Shown: positions 41,201 to 49,182 of the stretch, piece by piece
Numbering within the stretch: position 1 is the stretch's first letter
Layout of the letters: every line of letters starts with the position of its first letter
Source: Terriglobales bacterium
GTDB lineage: Bacteria; Acidobacteriota; Terriglobia; Terriglobales; Acidobacteriaceae
Reading direction: 5' to 3'
Assembly (NCBI GenBank): GCA_025936825.1
Contig: JAICSO010000022.1
Span: forward strand, 1 to 64,000
Length of the DNA stretch: 64,000 nucleotides
Notes under the pieces: model-generated
What the model was told of the DNA's origin: nothing
Seen by the model: the letters and a program-made list of their open reading frames with translations, nothing else
Database searches by the model: none
Translations under genes and position numbers: made by a program

Positions 41201-42321
41201 TGCGGGCGTTTGCGCAGGCTGAGAAATTCGTCTCTGACGTGGAAGACCGCAAGCTGCGCCCGGTCTACGTTTTTGTGGGGGACGAGGCATTTTTTCGCAA
41301 GAAGTGCCGCGACGCCATCTTGCAATCCCTGGTACCAAGCGACCTGCGGGAGTTCAGTTTGTATGAATTCGATCTCGCCGAAACCGATTTAGCGGAAGTG
41401 CTCGATCGCGCGCGTACACCTTCGCTAATGGCGCCGTTTCAGGTTTTCTTTGTTCGCGGGGTGAAGAACCTGTTTGGCCGCGGATCCAATGAAGACAAGC
41501 TCAACGCGATTGAAGCGTACGCGAAGGACCCGAATCCCGACGCGGTCCTGATTTTTGTCGCCGACCACATCAGCATTCCTGCTGATGTCCGCCGTATGGA
41601 CATGACCGACAAGGAGCGTTATGAGCGCATCCGTGAGGCCATGGGACGCTACGCTGCGATTGTTGAACTCGGACGCGTGGAAGAAGGCGATGCAGTCCGC
41701 TGGATCCAGGAATACTGCGGCACCCGCGAAGTGAAGATCGATGCTGACGCCGCACGCGAACTCGTCGATTCACTCGGCGGCGACATGATGATGATTTCCA
41801 ACGAACTGGAAAAACTCATTCTGTATGTCGGCGAGAAGAAGCGCATTACGCTTGGCGATGTGGAGACGATGGTTCTCGCCGCGAAACAGCGCTCACTTTA
41901 TGAATTGACCGACGCCATTTCCGCACGCGAGCGCACCCGCGCGCTGGAGATGCTGGATGCCATTCTTTCAACGGGCGAGGGCGCGGAAGCAGCCATCGGT
42001 CACCTGTATATGCTGGCAAAGACCTTCCGGCAGATGCTGGTGATCCTGGAACGCAATGTTCGCGACCAGCGCATGCTATGGGCTGCGCTGTGGCAGGGAT
42101 TTCGCGTGCCACCGTTTGCCGCAGATGACATTATTCGTCAGGCAAGGCGGTACAAATCTAGGCGAGAACTCACCCGCGCGATCAGGTTAGTGGCCAAAGC
42201 CGATCTTGCGCTTCGGTCGAACCCGCCCAGCAAGCGCCTCGTCCTGGAAAAACTCGTGCTCGACCTCACCGCGGAACCTAAACCCGAACCGGAGTGGATG
42301 CAGGAAGAACTGGGCGTCTAG
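41200..42321 (+). CDS. holA: DNA polymerase III subunit delta
   Basis: 373 residues with the three-domain delta architecture: N-terminal 'LRPVYVFVGDEAFFRKKCRD', 'TPSLMAPFQVFFVRGVKNLF', the middle 'ADAARELVDSLGGDMMMISN' followed by 'ELEKLILYVGE', and a C-terminal helical collar domain. Delta opens the beta clamp in the clamp loader. The ATG overlaps the lptE stop (TGATG); lptE-holA adjacency is widespread in bacteria and supports both assignments. Confidence 0.93.
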   Translation: MRAFAQAEKFVSDVEDRKLRPVYVFVGDEAFFRKKCRDAILQSLVPSDLREFSLYEFDLAETDLAEVLDRARTPSLMAPFQVFFVRGVKNLFGRGSNEDKLNAIEAYAKDPNPDAVLIFVADHISIPADVRRMDMTDKERYERIREAMGRYAAIVELGRVEEGDAVRWIQEYCGTREVKIDADAARELVDSLGGDMMMISNELEKLILYVGEKKRITLGDVETMVLAAKQRSLYELTDAISARERTRALEMLDAILSTGEGAEAAIGHLYMLAKTFRQMLVILERNVRDQRMLWAALWQGFRVPPFAADDIIRQARRYKSRRELTRAIRLVAKADLALRSNPPSKRLVLEKLVLDLTAEPKPEPEWMQEELGV

Positions 42322-42326
42322 GAACT

Positions 42327-42426
42327 GAATCATTGAATCATTGAATCATTGAGTCATTGGATCATTGAATGTCCCTTCGAGGACCGTTTTCCAATGATTC
42401 AATCCTCCGATGATTCAATGATTCAA
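42327..42426. repeat. Octamer array GAATCATT with inverted counterpart
   Basis: Five octamers in a row (three exact GAATCATT, then GAGTCATT and GGATCATT) at 42327-42366 are followed, after about 25 bases, by complementary copies (AATGATTC units) at about 42391-42426. The two arms can form a long AT-rich hairpin between the convergent holA and DinB genes and may act as a bidirectional terminator. Confidence 0.85.
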
Positions 42427-42430
42427 TTCT

Positions 42431-42931
42431 TCAAAACTTGCCTTCGTCCGCCGACGGCCCGTAGATCGAAGGCACTAAGGCGCCGGTCAGCCGAAGGTAA
42501 ACTGTCAGCTGACCGCGATGGTGCGCGAGGTGCGTAAAGTTGTCCTGAATGACGATGTAGCGCGGTTGCTCTGAAATGATGTGCTCGCCGGCACGTAAAC
42601 GCCACTTGGTCATCAGGTGCTCGTCAGTCGTTCCTGCCAGTGCTTTACGCGCTTTTTCCATGCTGCGATCAAACGCGTCCACGAGTTCGCGCGTGCTGCC
42701 GAACTCCTTGGTTTGATACGAATGCGGGGCCTTGAAATCAATCTCGTCCTGATTGACGATGGCATCAATCCAGCCCGGCATGGTGGCCACCAGGGCAGCA
42801 AGATAGCCCAGAGGCATGGACTTCTCGTGTGGTTTCCAGTCGTTCTTGCCCTCGGGAACGCGTGCCACTGAGTTTCGAGTTGCCGCAACTTCTCGTTCTA
42901 ATTCCGCCAGAAACATGTCTGTAAGTTTCAT
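42431..42931 (-). CDS. DinB-family four-helix protein
   Basis: 166 residues with the DinB/YfiT four-helix bundle: N-terminal 'MFLAELEREVAATRNSVARV', 'DWKPHEKSMPLGYLAALVA' and the metal-site helix 'NFTHLAHHRGQLTVYLRLTG' (H-x-x-HH-R-G-Q). Such proteins bind metal and act as thiol-dependent transferases (bacillithiol/mycothiol-type) or of unknown role. It is divergent from a WYL-type regulator gene 180 bases away, a frequent arrangement for regulator and target. Confidence 0.85.
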   Translation of the reverse strand: MKLTDMFLAELEREVAATRNSVARVPEGKNDWKPHEKSMPLGYLAALVATMPGWIDAIVNQDEIDFKAPHSYQTKEFGSTRELVDAFDRSMEKARKALAGTTDEHLMTKWRLRAGEHIISEQPRYIVIQDNFTHLAHHRGQLTVYLRLTGALVPSIYGPSADEGKF

Positions 42932-43108
42932 CTGCGAGGATCCTTTCGGTTGTCAGCTGCAATCAACGAAATTCACATTAATCGCAGATATATGACAGCC
43001 TATGTCATAATTCGACAGTTAATTTTCTTTTTTGTCTAAAAAACCAAACCTTTACCACACAGGGCACAGAGTGACACGGAGGAACACCACGTACCGCTAC
43101 CAACTCCG

Positions 43109-44117
43109 ATGAGAGCTGATCGCCTGCTATCGATTCTTTTGCTCCTGCAATCTCGCGGGCAGATGACTGGCCGCGAGCTGGCGGAGCGGTTGGAAGTGTC
43201 GGAGCGCACGCTGCATCGCGATATGGACGCCTTGAGCGCGGCTGGAGTGCCGGTATTCGCGCTGCGTGGCTCGCGCGGTGGCTGGCAGCTCGAGGAAAAC
43301 TGGCGTACGCAGGTCCCCGGCCTTGACGAGGCGGAACTCCGAGCGCTTCTGATGGCGCAGCCGCGAATTCTGGGTGATCGCAAGCTGGCGGCTGCTGCGG
43401 AGCGCGCTCTTGGCAAGCTGATGGCTTCGCTCCCCGTTCCACTTCGTGCCCGAGCGGAGTCGATGCGCCAGCGTCTGTATGTGGACACGACCGGCTGGTT
43501 CGGCGGCGCTGAAGAACTCTCGATGCTGCCGATCGTGCAGGAGGCCGTGACCCGCGACCGCAAGCTGAAAATCCGCTACTCCAGCCGGCGGAGCCGATTC
43601 GAGCATGCTGGCGGCGAGGCCGAAAACGTGAGCGAGAGGATCGTCGATCCCTTAGGCTTGGTCGCCAAAGGCAGCACATGGTATCTGGTGGCCAACACAG
43701 CTCGCGGTTTCCCGCACCTTCCGGGTGTCCCGAATTCAGAACGCATTGCTTCTGGATGCTCGATGCGAGCGGCCATTGAGTTTTGATCTGGAGTCTCACT
43801 GGCGGTCCGCCACCGAAGATTTCCTGAAAAACTCTCCGCGATTCGAATCCGTTCTCTACCTGCATCCCGATGCTGCCCGTGAAATCAAAACATGGCGAAT
43901 GGCTGTGCAATCAGCACAAAACAAGCACGATCCGTCCCGCGAGGCGTGGGTGACTCTACAGGTGCATTTTGAGGACGAACACCAAGCCATTTTTGTGGTG
44001 CTGGCATTTGGCGCAAAAGTCGAGGTGCTTGCTCCGGATGCCCTTCGCGCCCGTGTCAGGGATGAACTTCTGGCCACATCTACACGGTACAAAAATATTG
44101 TCCGCACAATCTCCTAA
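43109..44117 (+). pseudogene. WYL-domain transcriptional regulator interrupted by a frameshift
   Basis: The first frame (43109-43786) encodes an N-terminal HTH ('RLLSILLLLQSRGQMTGREL' and 'RLEVSERTLHRDMDALSAAG') and the start of a WYL domain ('KGSTWYLVANTARGF'). It then leaves the family pattern. The frame from about 43712 ('FRVSRIQNALLLDARCER') continues the WYL domain to the C-terminal helices ending at 44117. One extra C in the CCC run near 43708 would explain the shift. Such regulators sense small ligands or ssDNA. It is divergent from the DinB gene, its possible target. The defect could be real or a sequencing error. Confidence 0.75.
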
Positions 44118-44232
44118 AGCTCAGTTGAAAACTCTGCGGCTACACCGTATTGTTGACCATGTCGTCAATCAACCCAAACGGTTCGCTTTGAAGGGGAGCA
44201 CAGCCTGCTGGGCCAAAGACAGGAGATCGGCT

Positions 44233-44535
44233 ATGGAAAATAAGCCGGCGACGCAAAACATACAAGATACATTTCTCAATGCGGCGCGGAAGGAACGGAG
44301 CAGCATCACCCTTTACCTCATGAGCGGAGTCAAACTGACGGGGCGTATCCGCTCGTTCGATAAATACTCTGTTGTGCTCGAGACCAATAACCAGGAGCAA
44401 TTGATTTTCAAGCATGCGATATCGACTGTGGCCGTGGCGAAGGCACACGGATTCTCGGACAAGCCTCGCGTGATGAGCCCGGCTCCGGCTTCTGAATCAG
44501 GAGAGACTTCCGCCGCTTCCGGCACCGAAGGATAA
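44233..44535 (+). CDS. hfq: RNA chaperone Hfq
   Basis: 100 residues from ATG 44233 (CAGGAGA upstream). Sm1 motif '[20 protein letters not shown]' and Sm2 '[10 protein letters not shown]' (KHAIS) are intact, forming the hexameric Lsm ring that matches sRNAs to mRNAs. The C-terminal tail (about 72-100) is Ser/Ala/Pro-rich. Its stop is directly followed by the hflX GTG, the same order as in many proteobacteria. Confidence 0.95.
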   Translation: MENKPATQNIQDTFLNAARKERSSITLYLMSGVKLTGRIRSFDKYSVVLETNNQEQLIFKHAISTVAVAKAHGFSDKPRVMSPAPASESGETSAASGTEG

Positions 44536-45966
44536 GTGAGATTGAGCAGTTCTGAATTGCGTGTGTCGCGAGCTCAGGGGAAGACGGGTGCTGCGTCGCG
44601 ATTGTTGGGATCTGGGGGGAATCGTCGCGCTTTGCCTCCGGGAATGCGCCAGGAACGTGCGTTCCTGGTGGGACTCGACTATCGCCCATCGCGGCGAGAC
44701 TCTCGCTTGACGAGTGGAGTGCAGGCTGCGCGTGACGCCGCTTCACCCTCGCGTCCCACTTCCCAGCCAAAGTTCAGCGCGGAAGAATCGCTGGAAGAAT
44801 TACGCGACCTCGCCATCAGCGCGGGCGCGGAAATCGTCGGCGAAATTCTGCAGCACCGCGACAAGCCCGATCCCGCTACGCTCATCGGCAAAGGCAAGCT
44901 TGAGGAAATTGCGGGTGCGGCGGCCTCTTCCGATGCCGACTTGCTGCTTTTTGACCACGACCTCACGGCTTCTCAGCAGCGGAATATCGAGAAGGTGGTG
45001 AACGCGCGCGTAATCGACCGCACGCAGCTGATCCTCGATATTTTTGCGACTCACGCTCGTACCCGTGAAGGCCAACTCCAGGTTGAACTCGCGCAATTGG
45101 AATACATGCTGCCGCGGCTGGCCGGGCGCGGTATTGAAATGTCTCAGCTTGGCGGCGGAATTGGGACCAGGGGGCCCGGCGAAACTCAGCTCGAAACTGA
45201 TCGCCGCAAGATCAACCGCCGCATCCGCCATTTGCAGCAGCAGATTGAAAATGTGCGACGGATTCGCAGCCAGCAGCGGCAGCGGCGGGAATCGGTTCCG
45301 GTGGCAACGGTCGCGCTCGTGGGATATACAAACGCGGGAAAGTCGACTCTCTTCAATGCGCTAACGAAAGCCACGGTGCTGGAATCACCGCGCATGTTCG
45401 CGACGCTCGACCCGACGCTACGTTCAGTGGCGCTGCCGTCGAAGAGGAAAATTCTCCTCTCCGACACAGTCGGTTTTATTCGCAATCTGCCGCACACGCT
45501 TGTGTCGTCGTTCCGCGCCACGCTTGAGGAAGTGCAACGGGCGGCGCTGATCGTTCACGTTTCGGATGCAAGTAGTCCGCTGTCTGCAGAACAGGACGCC
45601 CAGGTTGACGAAGTCCTGAAAGAGCTCGAAGTTGCGAACAAGCCGACGCTGCACGTGAAGAACAAGGTCGACCTGCTGCCCTCGAAACAGCGCGATAGCC
45701 TGCGCGACGATGCCGCGACGGTACACGTATCAGCCGTGAAGGGAATCGGGCTCACCACATTGCTGGATCGAATCGATCAGGTACTCTCCGAGGATGCGCC
45801 CAGCCGCGTGCGCCTGCACATCCCACAGAAAGAGGGAAAGGCCCTCGCCATGTTGGAAGCACGCGCCAGAATTTACGCCCGAGAATACAAGGATGGCGCG
45901 GTCGAGCTCGAAGCGGAAATTCCCGAGTCCCTCGCAAGAAAATTGAAGACCTGGCTCGTCTCCTGA
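44536..45966 (+). CDS. hflX: GTPase HflX (ribosome-associated)
   Basis: 476 residues from GTG 44536, immediately after hfq. The conserved N-terminal domain starts near '[11 protein letters not shown]' and includes '[20 protein letters not shown]', '[20 protein letters not shown]' and the glycine-rich '[19 protein letters not shown]'. The G domain has '[14 protein letters not shown]', '[10 protein letters not shown]' and 'NKVD'. HflX splits stalled or hibernating ribosomes. The first ~40 residues are not conserved, so a later start is possible. Confidence 0.94.
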   Translation: MRLSSSELRVSRAQGKTGAASRLLGSGGNRRALPPGMRQERAFLVGLDYRPSRRDSRLTSGVQAARDAASPSRPTSQPKFSAEESLEELRDLAISAGAEIVGEILQHRDKPDPATLIGKGKLEEIAGAAASSDADLLLFDHDLTASQQRNIEKVVNARVIDRTQLILDIFATHARTREGQLQVELAQLEYMLPRLAGRGIEMSQLGGGIGTRGPGETQLETDRRKINRRIRHLQQQIENVRRIRSQQRQRRESVPVATVALVGYTNAGKSTLFNALTKATVLESPRMFATLDPTLRSVALPSKRKILLSDTVGFIRNLPHTLVSSFRATLEEVQRAALIVHVSDASSPLSAEQDAQVDEVLKELEVANKPTLHVKNKVDLLPSKQRDSLRDDAATVHVSAVKGIGLTTLLDRIDQVLSEDAPSRVRLHIPQKEGKALAMLEARARIYAREYKDGAVELEAEIPESLARKLKTWLVS

Positions 45967-46039
45967 GGCGACAGTTGGCTTCACCCCCGTCGTCTGGCAG
46001 AATACTTCTTCAATTCAGCTCAGCTTGGGGAGGCCACTC

Positions 46040-47914
46040 GTGATCCAGCGGTTTTCCTTCCGGACGTTCACATCCAGTCTCTTCGCCGCAGTAGTGCTCA
46101 CAGCTACCGTTTACGCTCAGCAGACGACGACGCCGATGACTCTGGTGGTCGATGAATCGCAGGCGCCACGGCGAATTGCATTCGTGCACGAGGAGATCCA
46201 AGTTCAGCCCGGCCCTCTCTCGCTGGCTTACCCGATGTGGATTCCCGGAGAACACGGGCCGACAGGGCCAATTTTCCAGTTTGCCGCTCTCCGCATTCGT
46301 TCGGGAACCACCAGCCTGCCGTGGGTTCGCGATCCAGAAGAGATTGCGACCATTCACGTCACGGTTCCCGCCCGCACGAACACGATCAGTGTTGATTTCG
46401 ACACGCTCATTGAAAACACGATTGATGATCATCAGCTTCTGGTGGCGTGGAATCGGGTCGTGCTGTATCCGCGTAATGTCGACAAGACGAGGTTGATGAT
46501 TCAGCCGGCGCTTGTGCTCCCGGCAAACTGGAAACAGGCGAGTTCACTTCAGGTCACCGGAGAGGCGGGCAATCGAGTGAACTTCGCACCTCTCTCCCTC
46601 GAGCGGTTGATTGATTCTCCGGTGCTTGCGAGCGACTATCTCCGCGTTTTTCCGTTGCATTCCACCTGGCCGGCAGAACTCGACGTGACCGGCAACAGTT
46701 CACACGCACTTGAGAAAGCCAATGATGCTCATGCGGTCGACATCTTCAGCAATCTCGTAGATCAGGACCGCGCCATGTTCGGGTTCAAACATTGGGAGAA
46801 GATGCACATCCTGGTTTCGCAAAGCGCGGCGTTGCCGTTTGACGGGCTCGAGCACGAAAATTCCCCCTGGAACTCGGTTCCCGACGAGGGATTATCAAAA
46901 AAGGATGACCTCGAGATGTTCGGTTTTCCGCTGCTCGCGCACGAGCAGTCGCATTCCTGGTGCGGCAAGTATCGCCGTCCAGCCGAGCTGTACTCGAAGC
47001 CCGACTATCAAGGACCCGAGCGGACATCGCTGCTCTGGGTCTATGAAGGATTAAACGAGTACATTGGATTTCTACTCGCCACTCGTGCGGGGTTCAACGA
47101 CGCCGAGTACATGCGCGACTATCTGGCGCGCACCACCTCGACTTTTGTGCACGAGACTGCGCGCTCCACCACGCCACTGGTCGACACCGCAACGGAAGAC
47201 TGGGTCTTGCGCAATCCTGTGGGCGACTGGATGTATTTGCGTCGAGGGCAGGATTATTACGATGAGGGTGCTCTCATCTGGCTGCGCGCGGACACGATCA
47301 TTCGCGAGAAGACCCAGGATCGCGCTTCTCTCGACGACTTCCTGCGCAATTTTTTAGGTCAGCGCGACACCGGGCCAATTGTTGCTCCCTACACGCGTGA
47401 ATACGTCGAAGCTGCATTGCAGGCGATCTGTCCGTATGATTGGCACAATTTTTTCGAGACTAGGGTTTATCACGTGAACAGCAATCCGCCGACCGATGGG
47501 CTGGAAGCGGCTGGCTGGCGTTTGGTTTACAACTCAACGCCAAATCGCCCAGTGTTCTTCATGGAACTCATCCCAGTAGAAAGTTTCCAGGGGGCTTCGA
47601 TTGGAATCGACGTGGAAAAAGATGGCGTCATTCTTGATGTGCTCCCAGACTCGCCTGCTTATCAAGCAGGTCTCGGGCCACGCATGAAGATCGTCGCAGT
47701 CGACGGGCGCGCGTATTCGAAAGAGGTGCTGGAGGAAACCATTGCACAGCCTGCCAATGGGAAAATCACTCTGTTGGTTCGCAGTTTCGACACCGTCGAG
47801 ACTCATGAAGTTCACTACGCGGGCGGGCTGCGCTATCCGCATCTGGAGCGAATTCCCGGAACGAAAGATTACCTGAGCGAGATCCTGCAAGCACGCGCTT
47901 ATCACGATCGGTAG
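46040..47914 (+). CDS. M61-family (glycyl aminopeptidase-like) secreted metallopeptidase with PDZ domain
   Basis: 624 residues from GTG 46040, chosen because GGGGAGG lies 6 bases upstream. Signal peptide ('FTSSLFAAVVLTATVYAQ'). The zinc motif is 'LAHEQSHSW' (HExxH, about residue 300), with the third ligand likely in 'YEGLNEYIGFLLA'. A C-terminal PDZ domain ('GASIGIDVEKDGVILDVLPD', then 'SPAYQAGLGPRMKIVAVDG') fits family M61. It should degrade peptides in the periplasm. No partner gene is adjacent. Confidence 0.92.
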   Translation: MIQRFSFRTFTSSLFAAVVLTATVYAQQTTTPMTLVVDESQAPRRIAFVHEEIQVQPGPLSLAYPMWIPGEHGPTGPIFQFAALRIRSGTTSLPWVRDPEEIATIHVTVPARTNTISVDFDTLIENTIDDHQLLVAWNRVVLYPRNVDKTRLMIQPALVLPANWKQASSLQVTGEAGNRVNFAPLSLERLIDSPVLASDYLRVFPLHSTWPAELDVTGNSSHALEKANDAHAVDIFSNLVDQDRAMFGFKHWEKMHILVSQSAALPFDGLEHENSPWNSVPDEGLSKKDDLEMFGFPLLAHEQSHSWCGKYRRPAELYSKPDYQGPERTSLLWVYEGLNEYIGFLLATRAGFNDAEYMRDYLARTTSTFVHETARSTTPLVDTATEDWVLRNPVGDWMYLRRGQDYYDEGALIWLRADTIIREKTQDRASLDDFLRNFLGQRDTGPIVAPYTREYVEAALQAICPYDWHNFFETRVYHVNSNPPTDGLEAAGWRLVYNSTPNRPVFFMELIPVESFQGASIGIDVEKDGVILDVLPDSPAYQAGLGPRMKIVAVDGRAYSKEVLEETIAQPANGKITLLVRSFDTVETHEVHYAGGLRYPHLERIPGTKDYLSEILQARAYHDR

Positions 47915-47967
47915 TGGGTGGCGTATTTCCGAGCCGGGCTGCGGGAATAAATTGCAGGACAAAATTA

Positions 47968-48017
47968 AATGGGCCAACTACCAGGAAGCGGTGACATTTC
48001 CTGGCTGCCGGCCCATT
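47968..48017 (+). promoter_or_regulatory. Strong two-part RNA hairpin upstream of a mini-ORF and xerC
   Basis: Outer stem AATGGGCC (47968-47975) pairs perfectly with GGCCCATT (48010-48017). An internal loop of 5+5 bases follows, then inner stem CCAGGAA (47981-47987) pairs perfectly with TTCCTGG (47998-48004) around a 10-base loop. The structure precedes a strong ribosome-binding site (GGAGGTGAT) and a 23-codon ORF. It may be a leader regulatory element, a repeat, or the end signal of the M61 gene, although it has no U-tract. Confidence 0.6.
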
Positions 48018-48049
48018 CGATCCTGAAGTGGATCGGAGGTGATATCTCT

Positions 48050-48121
48050 ATGCTAGACCCGTCAGCGGTGAAGTCAAGCCCCAATCCAGAGTACCAGCAC
48101 CTAAATTTCTCCCAGCTTTGA
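48050..48121 (+). CDS. Possible 23-residue leader peptide
   Basis: ATG 48050 is preceded by GGAGGTGAT with ideal spacing, one of the best ribosome-binding sites in the window. The ORF (MLDPSAVKSSPNPEYQHLNF...) ends at TGA 48121, about 90 bases before xerC. No family is recognised. The strong start and the hairpin just upstream suggest translation or a regulatory role. Confidence 0.4.
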   Translation: MLDPSAVKSSPNPEYQHLNFSQL

Positions 48122-48210
48122 CTCCGGTCGTACCGAGGCTGTTACTAAGCATAAGCGCAATAGATTGTTAAGCTTGTGATCGCGACATTCATGTTGCTGT
48201 TCAGGCGTAA

Positions 48211-49137
48211 GTGGGCTTGAAACCCCAAACCGAAATGGCTGCCAAACCCGCAGTTCGCGCCTCGATCGACAAATTTCTCGCCTCGTTGCGAGAACGGAAC
48301 ACCTCGCCGCACACGCTTCGCGCTTACACCGGCGACCTCGGGAATTTTGCAGAGTACGTCGGACCGCGTGGCTGGCGCGACATTGATCACATCACGATCC
48401 GCGGCTTTCTGTCACGGCTTTATGAAAAAGGACTCAGCAAGACATCGGTGGCGCGGTCGTTAGCGGCGGTGCGCTCTTTGTACCGCTGGTTGGCACTGGA
48501 AGGAGTTGTCGAGCAGAATCCCGCTGCTCTGGTTTCAACTCCCAAGCTGCCGAAGAAACTTCCCCGCGTACCCACGATGGAAGAGATGAATTCGGTGCTG
48601 GACGGCAACATGCCCGAGGTGGCCGCGTTTCCCGAGCGCGATCGCCTGATGCTGGAACTGCTTTACGGTTGCGGCATACGGAATTCGGAACTTGTCGGCG
48701 TCAATCTGGATCACATTCACGTGAAGAACGAAATCATCCTTATTCGCGGGAAGGGTAGCAAGGAGCGTTACGTTCCTTTTGGGGACGCGGTGTGCTCGGC
48801 GCTGGCGGTGTATTTGCCCGTTCGGCAGCAGGTTTTAGCCGAGCAGCGCAAGACCACACCGGCTTTGCTGATCAATGCTCGCGGCGGGCGCCTGACCACG
48901 CGGAGCGTGGGACGAATCATAAAGAGGATCGCCGTCGCCAAAGGACTCTCGCCCGACGTCCACCCGCACACACTGCGTCACGCCTTTGGTACGCACATGT
49001 TGGAAGAAGGCGCTGATCTGCGCGCCATTCAGGAGTTGCTGGGGCATGAACGACTCTCGACCACGCAGCGGTACACGCAGCTTTCGACTAAGCACCTGCT
49101 GAGCGTGTACGACCAGACGCATCCGCGGGCAAAGTAG
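48211..49137 (+). CDS. Xer-type tyrosine recombinase (XerC/XerD-like)
   Basis: About 300 residues; the start may be at TTG 48220 or ATG 48235 instead of 48211. The SAM-like N-domain ('[20 protein letters not shown]') is followed by the catalytic domain with R in 'GCGIRNSEL', K in '[12 protein letters not shown]', '[12 protein letters not shown]', H in '[11 protein letters not shown]' and nucleophile Y in 'QRYTQLS'. Its length and compact form match chromosomal Xer proteins that resolve chromosome dimers at dif, not phage integrases. No dif-like site was seen nearby. Confidence 0.88.
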   Translation: MGLKPQTEMAAKPAVRASIDKFLASLRERNTSPHTLRAYTGDLGNFAEYVGPRGWRDIDHITIRGFLSRLYEKGLSKTSVARSLAAVRSLYRWLALEGVVEQNPAALVSTPKLPKKLPRVPTMEEMNSVLDGNMPEVAAFPERDRLMLELLYGCGIRNSELVGVNLDHIHVKNEIILIRGKGSKERYVPFGDAVCSALAVYLPVRQQVLAEQRKTTPALLINARGGRLTTRSVGRIIKRIAVAKGLSPDVHPHTLRHAFGTHMLEEGADLRAIQELLGHERLSTTQRYTQLSTKHLLSVYDQTHPRAK

Positions 49138-49182
49138 CACTCAGCATTCAGCATTTGGCCAAACCACGACTAAGTCTAGCGT

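Noticed and set aside
44800-46432. Minus-strand ORFs opposite hflX and the M61 peptidase gene
   Set aside because: Low-complexity antisense frames with no ribosome-binding sites or conserved features.
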